From contig QJXZ01000126.1 in the NCBI GenBank assembly GCA_003248125.1, positions 1 through 55,442 on the forward strand: a stretch of 55,442 bases of DNA. Direction: 5' to 3'. Positions 1 to 8,424 of this stretch are shown here, piece by piece (the stretch's first letter is position 1; every line of letters starts with the position of its first letter). Below the pieces are notes generated by a model, which had not been told where the DNA came from, searched no databases, and saw only the letters and a program-made list of their open reading frames with translations. The position numbers were made by a program, and so were the translations under genes. Origin of the DNA: Gammaproteobacteria bacterium (GTDB lineage: Bacteria; Pseudomonadota; Gammaproteobacteria; Pseudomonadales; Azotimanducaceae).

Positions 1-782
1 AACTCGACGACCTTGACCGAGAAATCCTTCTCGATGCCGAGGGCGAGCTTCTCACCGATCAGGCCGCCACCGGCAATCATCACGCGCTTGAACGGCCGCT
101 CGACTTGTCGCAGCTCGCTCATGATCGTGCGGATGTGTTGCTTGCCGGCGATGAAGAAGACTTCATCATCGGCTTCGATCACGGTGTTGCCTTCCGGCAT
201 GATCGCGCGCCCTCGGCGGAAGACGGCGGCGACGCGTAAGTCCACTTGTGGTATGTGCTCGCGTAGGAATTTGAGTTCCTGCCCGACCAGCGGCCCGCCG
301 TACACGGCCTTCATGGCCACCAGCTTTACCTTGCCGTCGGCGAAGTCGAGTACCTGCAATGCGCCGGGGTATTCCAACAGTTCGCGAATCTGGTCGGTGA
401 CCACTTGCTCCGGATTGATGAGCACATCGATCGGCATGTGCTCTTGGCTGAACAATCCCTCGCGAGTCAGGTAGGAGACCGCGCGAATGCGCGCGATCTT
501 GGTCGGCGTGCGGAATAGCGAGTAGCAGACCTGACACGCCACCATGTTCACTTCATCGGAGTTGGTGACGGCGATCAGCATGTCCGCATCGTCCGCGCCC
601 GCGCGCCGGAGCACGTCCGGATGGGACGCGAGCCCGTGTACGGTCTGAATGTCGAATCGGTCGCGCAGCTCGCGCAAGCGGTTGGTGTCCTTGTCCACCA
701 ACGTCACGTCGAACGCTTCGTTGGCGAGGTTCTCGGCCAGCGTGCCGCCGACCTGACCGGCGCCGAGAATGAGGATCTTCAT
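1..782 (-). CDS. trkA: Trk potassium uptake NAD-binding protein TrkA (3' end outside window)
   Basis: This is the peripheral, NAD(H)-binding regulatory subunit of the Trk potassium uptake system, acting on the inner face of the membrane with TrkH or TrkG. The N-terminus begins [20 protein letters not shown], a Rossmann GxGxxG motif, followed by acidic VDKD for ribose binding and the RCK pattern [19 protein letters not shown]. An RCK_C segment follows near residues 140-220, and a second Rossmann motif ([13 protein letters not shown]) begins near residue 235, so the usual two-repeat TrkA layout is visible before the window cuts the gene. The ATG overlaps the rsmB stop by 4 bp (ATGA), and rsmB-trkA adjacency is classic in gammaproteobacteria. 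Identity is secure; only about 260 residues are present. Confidence 0.95.
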   Translation of the reverse strand, partial: MKILILGAGQVGGTLAENLANEAFDVTLVDKDTNRLRELRDRFDIQTVHGLASHPDVLRRAGADDADMLIAVTNSDEVNMVACQVCYSLFRTPTKIARIRAVSYLTREGLFSQEHMPIDVLINPEQVVTDQIRELLEYPGALQVLDFADGKVKLVAMKAVYGGPLVGQELKFLREHIPQVDLRVAAVFRRGRAIMPEGNTVIEADDEVFFIAGKQHIRTIMSELRQVERPFKRVMIAGGGLIGEKLALGIEKDFSVKVVE

Positions 783-2077
783 GCGCCGTGCACTCCGCGT
801 ATCGGTGATGTGCGCACGAGGCGCGCGTAGTAAAAGCCATCCGCGCCGCCGGCCGTGGGCTCGATCAAGCGTCCGTACCGGGTAGCGCGGCCGAACGGCG
901 CATCGATCGCGTCGATGTGCAGTTCAGGCTTCGCTTCGAGCAAGGCGCCGATCACTTCGTCGTTCTCCTCGTCGAGTATCGAGCAGGTGCAGTAGACGAG
1001 CGTGCCGCCGGGTTTGACCACGGCCGACAGGGTGCGCGCTAGTGTACTTTGAATCGCGCGATACTGATCGACGTCGCTTTCGCGCTTCAAGAGCTTGATG
1101 TCGGGATGGCGCCTCAGCGTGCCGGTGCCTGAGCACGGTGCATCGATCAAGACGCGATCGAAAGGCCGGCCGTCCCACCAATCGAGTTGTGTCGCGTCGG
1201 CGCTGATGAGTGTTGGCGGATCGAGGCCGAGACGGAGGGCCTCGTTTGTGATGCGCGCCAATCGATCGTGGTCGATGTCCAGTGCGGTGAGTTCGACGTC
1301 CGCAGCTTCCAGGCACGCGAGCGTCTTGCCGCCCGGCGCCGCACACGCATCGAGCACGCGCTCGCCCGGCCGCGCTCCGAGCACCGCGGTCACCCATTGC
1401 GCACCTTCGTCTTGCACGCTGAAGCGGCCGTCCGCGAATCCCGGCAAGGTGGCGCTCGGGCGCGGTTTGTCGATGACCACGGCGGTGGGTGCGGTGCCGG
1501 CGGTGCAACGGATGCCGGCACGATCGAGGATCGCCATCACCGCGCTGCGTTCGCCGCGGCGCAAATTGACGCGCAGTGTGAGCGGCGCGCGGGTCAGGCT
1601 AGTCGCCAGCATCGCGCGCCAACGGTCGGGATGAGCGGCGCGCAATCGGGCAATCAACCAACTCGGATGATCGAATTGGGCGGCTTCATTGGTGGGCTCC
1701 GGCCAGGGTCCCGCGGTGAGCTTGCGCAGTACGCCATTGACCAATGCCTTCGCCCACGGTCGGCCAACTCGACGTGCGGCTGCGACCGTCTCGTTCACCG
1801 CGGCGTGAGGTGGGATGCGCGTGTGCCGCAACTGATAGGCGCCGACCGCGAGCAGAGCGAGCACGATCGTGTCCTTGTCCTTCAGTGGGTGCGCGAGCAG
1901 CGCTGCGATGGCGTTGGTGAGCGAATACCAATGCCGTACCGTGCCGATCGACAGTTCGGCAACGAGCGCTTGATCCTCGAGTGCATCGGCGCCGAGCAGT
2001 ACCTCGTCGAGCGAATGCCCCGCCAGCACGGCGGCTACGTTGCGCGCTGCGCGAGCGCGCACCTCAGCCGTCGACAT
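779..2077 (-). CDS. rsmB: 16S rRNA (cytosine-967-C5)-methyltransferase RsmB
   Basis: RsmB methylates C967 of 16S rRNA using S-adenosylmethionine. The 432 residues are full length. A NusB-like RNA-binding domain spans about residues 1-140. A Rossmann methyltransferase domain follows, with the SAM motif DACAAPGGK at 243-251, the PCSGTG motif (Cys315) and the catalytic YCTCS motif (Cys365). Both cysteines of the NOL1/Nop2/Sun family are intact. The start overlaps the end of fmt by 14 bp and the stop overlaps trkA, so def, fmt, rsmB and trkA probably form one minus-strand operon. Confidence 0.96.
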   Translation of the reverse strand: MSTAEVRARAARNVAAVLAGHSLDEVLLGADALEDQALVAELSIGTVRHWYSLTNAIAALLAHPLKDKDTIVLALLAVGAYQLRHTRIPPHAAVNETVAAARRVGRPWAKALVNGVLRKLTAGPWPEPTNEAAQFDHPSWLIARLRAAHPDRWRAMLATSLTRAPLTLRVNLRRGERSAVMAILDRAGIRCTAGTAPTAVVIDKPRPSATLPGFADGRFSVQDEGAQWVTAVLGARPGERVLDACAAPGGKTLACLEAADVELTALDIDHDRLARITNEALRLGLDPPTLISADATQLDWWDGRPFDRVLIDAPCSGTGTLRRHPDIKLLKRESDVDQYRAIQSTLARTLSAVVKPGGTLVYCTCSILDEENDEVIGALLEAKPELHIDAIDAPFGRATRYGRLIEPTAGGADGFYYARLVRTSPIRGVHGA

Positions 2078-3026
2078 CGAACGCCGAACCGACCGCGACC
2101 AATGCGGGATAGCCGTTGCGCGCCGCCGAAATCGGCAGCGGCGTGCCTTTGCCGCGCGCGAGTTGCACGCGCGTCACCGCAAGTGAGCCGGCACCGCACG
2201 CGACCGTGAGTGCATTGGCGTCGTAGCGAAGAACAGTACCAGGCGTCGGCCGGGGCCCTTGCAAGTCAGTGCTCGCCTCGGCGCGCGCCGCGAGGATTCG
2301 GATACGCTCGCCGCGATAGTGCGTGAACGCTGGCATACGGTCGGTCAATGCGCGCACTTGGCGGGCAATGTTCGCGGCCGGGGATTGCCAGTCGATCCGG
2401 GCATCGGCCACGGTGAGCTTGTCGGCATAGCTCGCGTCCTGTGCTTGCTGCGGCTCGTTGGTGAGATCGGGTGCCCGCCGCAAGCAATCGATGAGGGTAT
2501 CCGCGCCGAGCGCGGCGAGCTTGGCCGTGAGCGTGCCGCCGGTGTCGTCTTCGTCGATCGGGCAGGCGGCACGGGCGATCACCGGACCTGTATCGATGCC
2601 GTCGTCCATCACCATGATCGACACACCGGTCGCACGGTCGCCGGCCATGATGGCGCGCTCGATCGGCGCCGCCCCGCGCCACCGGGGCAGCAACGATGCA
2701 TGCACGTTCAAACAACCGTACCGAGGCGTATCCAGAATCACGCGCGGCAGGATGAGGCCGTAGGCGGCGACGATCAGGTAGTCGAGTTCGTATTTGGCGA
2801 GGCGCGCCGCTTCCTCGGCGCCGCGCAGCGTGCGGGGCGTGGCGAGCGGTAGTCCATACGCCTTGGCGAGTGCGGCAACCGGGCAATCGACGACCTTGCG
2901 GCCGCGGCCGCGAGGCCGCGCGGGCTGTGCGTAAACGACGGTGACGGGGAATTGGTCGTGGAGCCGGGCAAGCACGGTCGCGGCAAACGACGGCGAGCCC
3001 GCGAAGCCGAGCCGAAGCGACGTCAC
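2064..3026 (-). CDS. fmt: Methionyl-tRNA formyltransferase
   Basis: Fmt formylates initiator Met-tRNA using 10-formyltetrahydrofolate, the partner reaction to peptide deformylase encoded just upstream. The 320 residues match the family length. The catalytic signature is visible: Asn107 and His109 in the NVHASLLPRWRGAAP motif and Asp145 in DDGIDTGPV. A C-terminal OB-fold-like domain covers about residues 205-320. The start is GTG, only 1 bp after the def stop, which indicates translational coupling. Confidence 0.96.
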   Translation of the reverse strand: MTSLRLGFAGSPSFAATVLARLHDQFPVTVVYAQPARPRGRGRKVVDCPVAALAKAYGLPLATPRTLRGAEEAARLAKYELDYLIVAAYGLILPRVILDTPRYGCLNVHASLLPRWRGAAPIERAIMAGDRATGVSIMVMDDGIDTGPVIARAACPIDEDDTGGTLTAKLAALGADTLIDCLRRAPDLTNEPQQAQDASYADKLTVADARIDWQSPAANIARQVRALTDRMPAFTHYRGERIRILAARAEASTDLQGPRPTPGTVLRYDANALTVACGAGSLAVTRVQLARGKGTPLPISAARNGYPALVAVGSAFDVDG

Positions 3027-3027
3027 G

Positions 3028-3531
3028 TCAGGCTCGAATGCGTTGTTGCTTGGTCAGCTTCTGACGAATGCGGCCGCGCTTCAAAGGGGTGAGATAGTCG
3101 ACGAACAGCTTGCCTTCCAAGTGGTCGCATTCATGCTGAATGCACACCGCGAGGAGACCCTCGGCGTCGAGCACGAAGGGTTTGCCGTCGCGATCCAACG
3201 CCTCGACACGGATCTCGTCGGCGCGGCGCACCGGCTCGTAGAAACCAGGGACGGACAGGCAGCCTTCGTCGGTCTCGATCAGGCCATCGAGGCGCGTGAT
3301 CGTCGGATTGATGAACGCGTGCGGCGCATCGTGCTCGGGCGATACGTCGATCACGATGACGCGCTCGTGCACGTTCACTTGCGTGGCGGCAAGGCCGATG
3401 CCGGGGGCGGCGTACATGGTCTCGAACAGGTCGTCGATGAGACGCCGAATTCGGTCGTCGACGACTGCCACCGGTTGTGCCTTGGTACGCAAGCGCGGAT
3501 CGGGAAATTCGAGGATCGGCAGCCGGGCCAT
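3028..3531 (-). CDS. def: Peptide deformylase
   Basis: This metalloenzyme removes the N-formyl group from nascent proteins. From the ATG at 3531 the product has 167 residues. The three deformylase motifs are intact: GIGLAATQ at 44-51, EGCLSVP with metal ligand Cys91, and QHECDH with His133, Glu134 and His137. A longer open frame reaches back to 3711 but adds 60 residues with no family similarity. The [14 protein letters not shown] start is the typical one. It is the first gene of the minus-strand def-fmt-rsmB-trkA operon and diverges from the LysM gene across 146 bp that must hold both promoters. Confidence 0.96.
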   Translation of the reverse strand: MARLPILEFPDPRLRTKAQPVAVVDDRIRRLIDDLFETMYAAPGIGLAATQVNVHERVIVIDVSPEHDAPHAFINPTITRLDGLIETDEGCLSVPGFYEPVRRADEIRVEALDRDGKPFVLDAEGLLAVCIQHECDHLEGKLFVDYLTPLKRGRIRQKLTKQQRIRA

Positions 3532-3677
3532 GAGGTGTGATGTATCTCTAGTATTGGTGCAATTTGGGCTGCTAAGATTCAGAACGCTAATGACTTTTTC
3601 GCACCAGCGTGGGTCTGTCCCCAAGCCAAACGGCGGATGATAGAAGCCGCGAGGCGAATGATAAAAGGATTGGGACC

Positions 3678-4739
3678 ATGTGGAAATCGCTCGCCCTCCT
3701 CCTGAGCGCATCCTTGCTGTGTGCTGCTGTCTGGGCCGAATCGGCAGGTCTCGAGCAGCATTTGAAACCCGGCCATCCCGACTCCTACGTGGTGCAGAAA
3801 GGCGACACGCTGTGGGGCATCAGCGGCCAGTTTTTGGCCAAGCCTTGGCTTTGGCCGGAGGTGTGGCGGGTCAACCCGCAAATCGAGAATCCCCATCTCA
3901 TCTACCCCGGCGACGTCATACGCCTGGTCTACATCGATGGCCAGCCTGCGTTGGTGCTGGAGCGCGGCGATGCCGGACGCACCTATCGGGCGTCACCGTC
4001 GACAGCAGGCAAGTTGTCACCTGAAGTTCGCGCAACCCCGCTGGAAACTGCCATTCCTGCGATCAACTTGGGCGCCATCCAAGGCTTCCTGGTGCAGAAC
4101 CGAGTGGTCGAGCCGCGCGTGCTCGACGCGGCGCCCTACGTGATCGAAGGCGAAGCGGGTCGCATCGTGCTCGGCGGCGGTGATCGGGTCTACGCCCGCG
4201 GTGCGATGCCGGAAGGCGAGGCGTTCAACTTCGTACGCAAGGGTCCGCTGTACGTCGACCCGGAGACCCGCGAGGTGCTCGGCCAAGAAGCCACCTACAT
4301 TGGTCTCGGCCGCGTAGTCGCCGCAGATGCCGACATCGGTACCGTGTTCGTGTCGGGCGCGCGCGAGGAAGTCAAGGTGGGTGACCGCTTGCTGCCGACC
4401 GAGGAGCGCAAAGTCGAGTCGACGTTCTTCCCGAGCGCCCCGAAGGGCACCGTCAACGGGCTCATCATCTCGGTGTTTGGCGGTGTGACCCAGGTTGGAC
4501 AATTCGACGTCGTCGTCTTGAACCGTGGTGAACGCGAAGGCCTCGAGGTTGGCAACGTGCTCGCGATATACAAGCGCGGTGGCCTGGTGCTCGATCGCAT
4601 CGCCAAGGAAAAGGTGCGTCTACCCTCGGAGCGCGCCGGACTGCTGATGGTGTTCCGCACCTTCGAGAAGCTTTCCTACGGCATCGTGCTCGAGACCGAA
4701 CGGCCGCTCGCCGTGGACGACGAGGTCAAGAACCCCTAA
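3678..4739 (+). CDS. Exported LysM-domain protein upstream of dprA
   Basis: The 353-residue protein starts with a signal peptide (about residues 1-20, cleaved near VWA-ES). A single LysM domain at about residues 37-84 ([13 protein letters not shown] ... [13 protein letters not shown]) predicts peptidoglycan binding in the periplasm. The remaining 270 residues are a conserved but functionally unassigned region with few membrane features. A LysM gene divergent from def-fmt and before dprA is a common gammaproteobacterial arrangement. I chose ATG 3678 over an upstream in-frame start because the signal peptide begins there and AAAGGA lies about 10 bp upstream. Its biochemical role is unknown. Confidence 0.9.
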   Translation: MWKSLALLLSASLLCAAVWAESAGLEQHLKPGHPDSYVVQKGDTLWGISGQFLAKPWLWPEVWRVNPQIENPHLIYPGDVIRLVYIDGQPALVLERGDAGRTYRASPSTAGKLSPEVRATPLETAIPAINLGAIQGFLVQNRVVEPRVLDAAPYVIEGEAGRIVLGGGDRVYARGAMPEGEAFNFVRKGPLYVDPETREVLGQEATYIGLGRVVAADADIGTVFVSGAREEVKVGDRLLPTEERKVESTFFPSAPKGTVNGLIISVFGGVTQVGQFDVVVLNRGEREGLEVGNVLAIYKRGGLVLDRIAKEKVRLPSERAGLLMVFRTFEKLSYGIVLETERPLAVDDEVKNP

Positions 4740-4779
4740 AGCCCGGGCATGTGGGGGCTGTAGGCGGGCCGACCTCACT

Positions 4780-4850
4780 GCGGGAGCGGCGGGTTGGCCC
4801 GCGACCGGGCGATACTCTGAAGTCGACTGTGGGAGCGGGCTTGCCCGCGA
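4780..4850 (+). repeat. Two REP-like palindromes downstream of the LysM gene
   Basis: The 162-bp gap between the LysM gene and dprA contains a REP-like unit at 4829-4850. It reads GTGGGAGCGGGC then TTGCCCGCGA, so GCGGGC and GCCCGC pair around TT. A degenerate unit lies at 4780-4805 (GCGGGAGCGG ... GGCCCGCGAC). The first closely resembles the repetitive extragenic palindromes of Pseudomonas. Related GGGAGCGG or TTGGCCGCGATTG units occur at 14673, 18922 and 23676, all between genes. No REP-associated transposase is encoded here. Confidence 0.7.
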
Positions 4851-4901
4851 TCGCTGCTTCGCCCGGCAGAACTCGCCCCACGATTGCAATGCAATCCCTT
4901 C

Positions 4902-5936
4902 ATGTCTCCCGAACGTGCGCTGCTCATGCTGCTCGGAGCGCGCGCGCCGACGCGTCTGCGCATCCGCCGCTTGGCAACCGCACTGATCGAGCGCGGCGCG
5001 GGCCTGGCCGATCTACCGAGCGCGTTGCGAGGCGAGATCGAGGCGCCGGCGCGGGCTTGGATCGGGCGAGAATTGGCGTGCGTGGAGGCGTTGGGTCTCT
5101 GGGCATGCGGCCTTGACGACCCAAGGTTTCCGCTCGCATTGGCCGCCATTCCCGATCCGCCGATCGCAATCTGGGTGCGCGGCCGGTTGCCTGCCGCGGA
5201 TTGCGCGGGCGTCGCCGTGGTCGGCAGCCGGCGCGGCACCCGCACCGGTTGCGACTTGGCGTTCGCCGCCGCCCGTGCGTTGGTCGCGGCGGGCCTGCCG
5301 GTGGTGAGCGGGCTCGCGATCGGCATCGATGCGGCGGCGCATCGCGGTTGTCTCGATGGCGACGGGATCTCGATCGGCGTGCTCGGCGCAGGACACGCCG
5401 CGTTGTATCCGCGAGTGCACGCTGGACTGGCCGAGGCACTCAGTCACAAGGGCGCCGTCATAAGTGAGTACCCACCAACGTGGCCGCCCGCGAAGCATCA
5501 GTTCCCCGAGCGCAATCGCCTCATCAGTGGCCTTTCCAGGGCCGTGCTCGTCATCGAAGCGGGGGAGAAGAGTGGTTCGTTGATCACTGCGCGGCTGGCG
5601 CTCGAGCAGGGACGCGACGTGTTGGCCGTGCCAGGCTTGCCCGGCGGCCGCTCGCGGGGCTGTCATCGGCTCATTCAGGCCGGCGCGGCGCTGGTCGATA
5701 GTGTCGAGGACCTGTTCGCGGCACTCGGGCTCGGCGAGCCGACGCACGCGCTTCGGCCGGTGCTCGACCGTTGGTTGGCGGCGTTGCTTGCTTGTGTCGA
5801 TGGCGAGCCGGCGAGCCTCGAGACCATCGCCGCCCGCGCCGAGCTGCCGGTTGAGCGCGCCCGAGAGGGGCTCGTTCACCTCGAGCTCGACGGTTTTGTC
5901 GGGCTCGCAGACGGGCGTTATAGTCGCCGCCCCTGA
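4902..5936 (+). CDS. dprA: DNA-processing protein DprA
   Basis: DprA (Smf) loads RecA onto incoming single-stranded DNA during natural transformation. The 344 residues contain an N-terminal helical segment, a Rossmann-like core (VAVVGSRRGT, GLPVVSGLAIGIDAAAH, PAKHQFPERNRLISGLS, EAGEKSGSLITARLALEQGRDV) and a C-terminal winged-helix region (about 280-344, LETIAARAELPVERAREGLVHLELDGFV). The frame opens at TTG 4884, but ATG 4902 gives the more usual N-terminus; no strong ribosome binding site decides it. The sua5 (tsaC) and hemF genes often found between dprA and aroE are absent here. Confidence 0.94.
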   Translation: MSPERALLMLLGARAPTRLRIRRLATALIERGAGLADLPSALRGEIEAPARAWIGRELACVEALGLWACGLDDPRFPLALAAIPDPPIAIWVRGRLPAADCAGVAVVGSRRGTRTGCDLAFAAARALVAAGLPVVSGLAIGIDAAAHRGCLDGDGISIGVLGAGHAALYPRVHAGLAEALSHKGAVISEYPPTWPPAKHQFPERNRLISGLSRAVLVIEAGEKSGSLITARLALEQGRDVLAVPGLPGGRSRGCHRLIQAGAALVDSVEDLFAALGLGEPTHALRPVLDRWLAALLACVDGEPASLETIAARAELPVERAREGLVHLELDGFVGLADGRYSRRP

Positions 5937-5963
5937 CCAGACGCCAACCGGGCGAGATCTGTC

Positions 5964-6767
5964 GTGGACCGCTACGCCGTCGTCGGTAACCCCGTTGCGC
6001 ACAGCCGCTCGCCCGAGATCCACGCCGCCTTTGCGGCCCAGACCGGACAACGCTTGTCCTACGAGAAGTTGCTCGCGCCCCTCGACAACTTCGCCGGTAC
6101 CGTGGACGCGTTCTTTGCCGCGGGTGGCGCCGGCCTCAACGTTACCGTGCCATTCAAAGAAGCGGCCTATGGGTGGGTCGACGAGCGCGACGAGTACGCG
6201 GGTGCTGCGGGCGCGGTCAACACGATCGTCCGGCGCGGTGCGATTTTTCGCGGCTGCAACACCGACGGCTTGGGGTTGGTCGCCGACCTCGAGCGCAATC
6301 TCGGCGTGGTGCTGCGCAACGCCCGGATTTTGCTGCTCGGTGCCGGCGGCGCGGTGCGCGGCGTGCTGGGCCCGCTACTCGGGTGCGCGCCGGCCGCGAT
6401 CGACATCGCCAATCGTACGCTCGACCGCGCGCAGGCGATTGTGGATCGACTCGAGGATCCACGCGTCGCCGTGCGCCGCCTCGATGCGCTCACCGGCCGC
6501 TACGATCTCGTGGTCAACGGCACCGCCGCGGGGCTCGATGGGGCGTCGCTCGCCATCGATCCGGCGCGTATCGCGCGAGCGTTCGTCTACGACATGGCCT
6601 ATGGCGAGGCAGCGCAGGGTTTCCTATCGTGGGCTGCCGGCGCCGGTGCAGTGCGCGCAGTGGATGGCCTCGGCATGCTGGTCGAGCAGGCGGCGGTCGC
6701 GTTCCATCTCTGGCGCGGCGTGCGCCCCGACACCGGTCCGGTCATCGCGGCGTTGCGCCGGTCGTGA
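5964..6767 (+). CDS. aroE: Shikimate dehydrogenase (NADP+)
   Basis: AroE reduces 3-dehydroshikimate to shikimate in aromatic amino acid biosynthesis. The 267 residues show the substrate motif NPVAHSRSP (Ser14, Ser16), the catalytic Lys65 in NVTVPFK, Asn86, Asp101 in CNTDG and the nucleotide-binding GAGGA at 126-130. The NADP-recognising NRT motif follows the Rossmann loop. The start is GTG, 27 bp after the dprA stop, and the stop overlaps the yheV start, so dprA, aroE and yheV are probably co-transcribed. Confidence 0.96.
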   Translation: MDRYAVVGNPVAHSRSPEIHAAFAAQTGQRLSYEKLLAPLDNFAGTVDAFFAAGGAGLNVTVPFKEAAYGWVDERDEYAGAAGAVNTIVRRGAIFRGCNTDGLGLVADLERNLGVVLRNARILLLGAGGAVRGVLGPLLGCAPAAIDIANRTLDRAQAIVDRLEDPRVAVRRLDALTGRYDLVVNGTAAGLDGASLAIDPARIARAFVYDMAYGEAAQGFLSWAAGAGAVRAVDGLGMLVEQAAVAFHLWRGVRPDTGPVIAALRRS

Positions 6768-7003
6768 GCAAACCGCGCTTCATAGCCGGTGCGGTTTGCC
6801 CGCATTGCCATGCGGTCGATCGAACGGTGCTCGTGGTGTCGGCATCGCAGCGCATGCGTCGCTGCATTGCATGTGGCCACGAGGAAGTCCAGGCGACGTC
6901 GCCACATTTGCCGCGCGGCCGGCTCGACGGCGCGGCGCGCAACGACGATGCGCCGACCAAACCGCTGCGCATCCTCCCGGCCAAGCCCAAGCGCAACGAT
7001 TAA
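6764..7003 (+). CDS. yheV: YheV-family small zinc-ribbon-like protein
   Basis: A 79-residue protein translated from a GTG inside the aroE stop (GTGA overlap). It begins VSKPRFIAGAVCPHC and has two CxxC pairs, CPHC at 12-15 and CIAC at 34-37, spaced as in a small zinc ribbon. This matches the YheV (DUF2387) family of putative metal-binding proteins. A basic, disordered tail (PAKPKRND) ends the protein. The function of the family is not established; adjacency to aroE is inferred to be an operon link only. Confidence 0.85.
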   Translation: MSKPRFIAGAVCPHCHAVDRTVLVVSASQRMRRCIACGHEEVQATSPHLPRGRLDGAARNDDAPTKPLRILPAKPKRND

Positions 7004-7042
7004 CGCGTTGAAATACTTTGCCTTTTGGCAGTGACGCGCGCG

Positions 7043-7070
7043 TTGTGAAAAGATTCGTCGTTGCTATAAT
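7043..7070 (+). promoter_or_regulatory. Sigma-70-like promoter upstream of the cytochrome oxidase operon
   Basis: TTGTGA at 7043-7048 and a perfect TATAAT at 7065-7070 are separated by 16 bp. It is the best -35/-10 match seen in the window. It lies about 200 bp ahead of the coxB GTG, implying a long 5' untranslated leader through 7078-7268. The leader begins with a T-run and G-run (7079-7091), and I found no coding sequence in it. Confidence 0.6.
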
Positions 7071-7268
7071 CGGCGCGCTTTTTTGGGGGGCGCCTGTCGT
7101 CAATCTTCTACGACACTCGGCGCAGCCTTGCGCGATGCAGCACAACTTTGAGAACGAGCTGCACGCGCGGCAAGATTTTGGTTTGTTGATCGAAGCCCAA
7201 TTTGGAATGACGCCGTCGGCGTCGCGGAATGGTTTTGACCCAAGCGGATTGTTGAGGCAAGGAACACG

Positions 7269-8405
7269 GTGAACGTAAAAGCAATCATGCGCGCAACTCT
7301 AGGCGCAGCGCTCGTCGTAGCAGCGGCGTGCGGCTACGCGGACGAGCTGAACATGCGCGTCGGCGTTACAGAAGTCAGCGAGTCGGTGTACGGCTTGCAC
7401 ATGCTCATCCTCTACATCTGTTGCGGCATCGGCGTGATCGTGTTCGGCGCGATGGCCTATTCCATCTACCACCATCGCAAGTCACGTGGCGCGGTAGCTG
7501 CGAAGTTCCACGAGAACACGCGCCTCGAGATATTTTGGACGGTGATACCGACATTCATCCTGGTCGGCATGGCGATTCCCGCCACGCAAGTGCTGATCAA
7601 AATGTACGACACCGGCGGCGAAGACATGACCGTCGAAGTGCGCGGTTATCAATGGAAGTGGCAATACAAGTACTTGGACGAGAACCGCAACAACACGTTG
7701 TCGTTCTTCAGCAGCCTTGCGACCAGCCAGGACGAGATTCACAACAAAGCCATCAAGGGCGAGCACTACTTACTCGAGGTGGACAATCCGTTGGTGGTGC
7801 CGACTGGCAAAAAAGTGCGTCTGTTGGTCACCGCAAACGACGTGATCCACTCCTGGTGGGTGCCCGATTTCGGCGTCAAGCGCGATGCGATCCCGGGCAT
7901 CCTGAACGACATCTGGTTCATCGCCGACGAGCCCGGCATCTACCGCGGCCAATGCACGGAACTCTGCGGTAAAGATCACGGCTTCATGCCCGTGGTCGTG
8001 CGCGTGGTGCCGGAGGACGAATACCGCGACTGGTATTCGGCACAGAGTGCCGCTTACACCGAGCGTGAAGCGATGGCGCGGCAAACGTTCTCGCCCGACG
8101 AGCTGATGACCATGGGCGAGCAGGTTTACACCAAAGTTTGCTCGACCTGTCATCAGGCGAACGGCCAAGGTCTGCCGCCGGTGTTCCCTGCGATCAGCGG
8201 CAGCCCAGTCGCCACCGGACCACGGGATGCACACATCGCCGCGGTCTACAACGGCCGTCCCGGCACGGCAATGCAAGCGTTCAGCGCGCAGCTCAATGCC
8301 GCCGAACTTGCGGCCGTGATCCACTACCAGCGTAACGCGCTCGGCAACTCGGTGGGCGACGTCACTCAGCCGGTCGACATCTTGAACTGGGCAGCAGCGC
8401 AATAA
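7269..8405 (+). CDS. coxB: Cytochrome c oxidase subunit II with C-terminal cytochrome c domain
   Basis: Subunit II receives electrons from cytochrome c through the binuclear CuA centre and passes them to heme a. After a signal peptide (about 1-24) and two membrane helices (about 43-68 and 88-110), the CuA ligands are complete: His194, Cys229, Glu231, Cys233, His237 and Met240. An extra C-terminal domain carries a heme c site (CSTCH, Cys291, Cys294, His295), making this a caa3-style fused subunit. GTG 7269 is preceded by AAGGA; ATG 7287 is an alternative that would shorten the signal peptide. It is the first gene of the cox operon. Confidence 0.96.
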   Translation: MNVKAIMRATLGAALVVAAACGYADELNMRVGVTEVSESVYGLHMLILYICCGIGVIVFGAMAYSIYHHRKSRGAVAAKFHENTRLEIFWTVIPTFILVGMAIPATQVLIKMYDTGGEDMTVEVRGYQWKWQYKYLDENRNNTLSFFSSLATSQDEIHNKAIKGEHYLLEVDNPLVVPTGKKVRLLVTANDVIHSWWVPDFGVKRDAIPGILNDIWFIADEPGIYRGQCTELCGKDHGFMPVVVRVVPEDEYRDWYSAQSAAYTEREAMARQTFSPDELMTMGEQVYTKVCSTCHQANGQGLPPVFPAISGSPVATGPRDAHIAAVYNGRPGTAMQAFSAQLNAAELAAVIHYQRNALGNSVGDVTQPVDILNWAAAQ

Positions 8406-8424
8406 GCGGGACAACGAGGACATC

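Noticed and set aside
3532-3711. Upstream 60-codon extension of peptide deformylase
   Set aside because: No family similarity; ATG 3531 gives the standard start and leaves room for divergent promoters.
7071-7095. T-run near 7079 as a terminator
   Set aside because: It follows a strong promoter, has no preceding stem, and is followed by a G-run.
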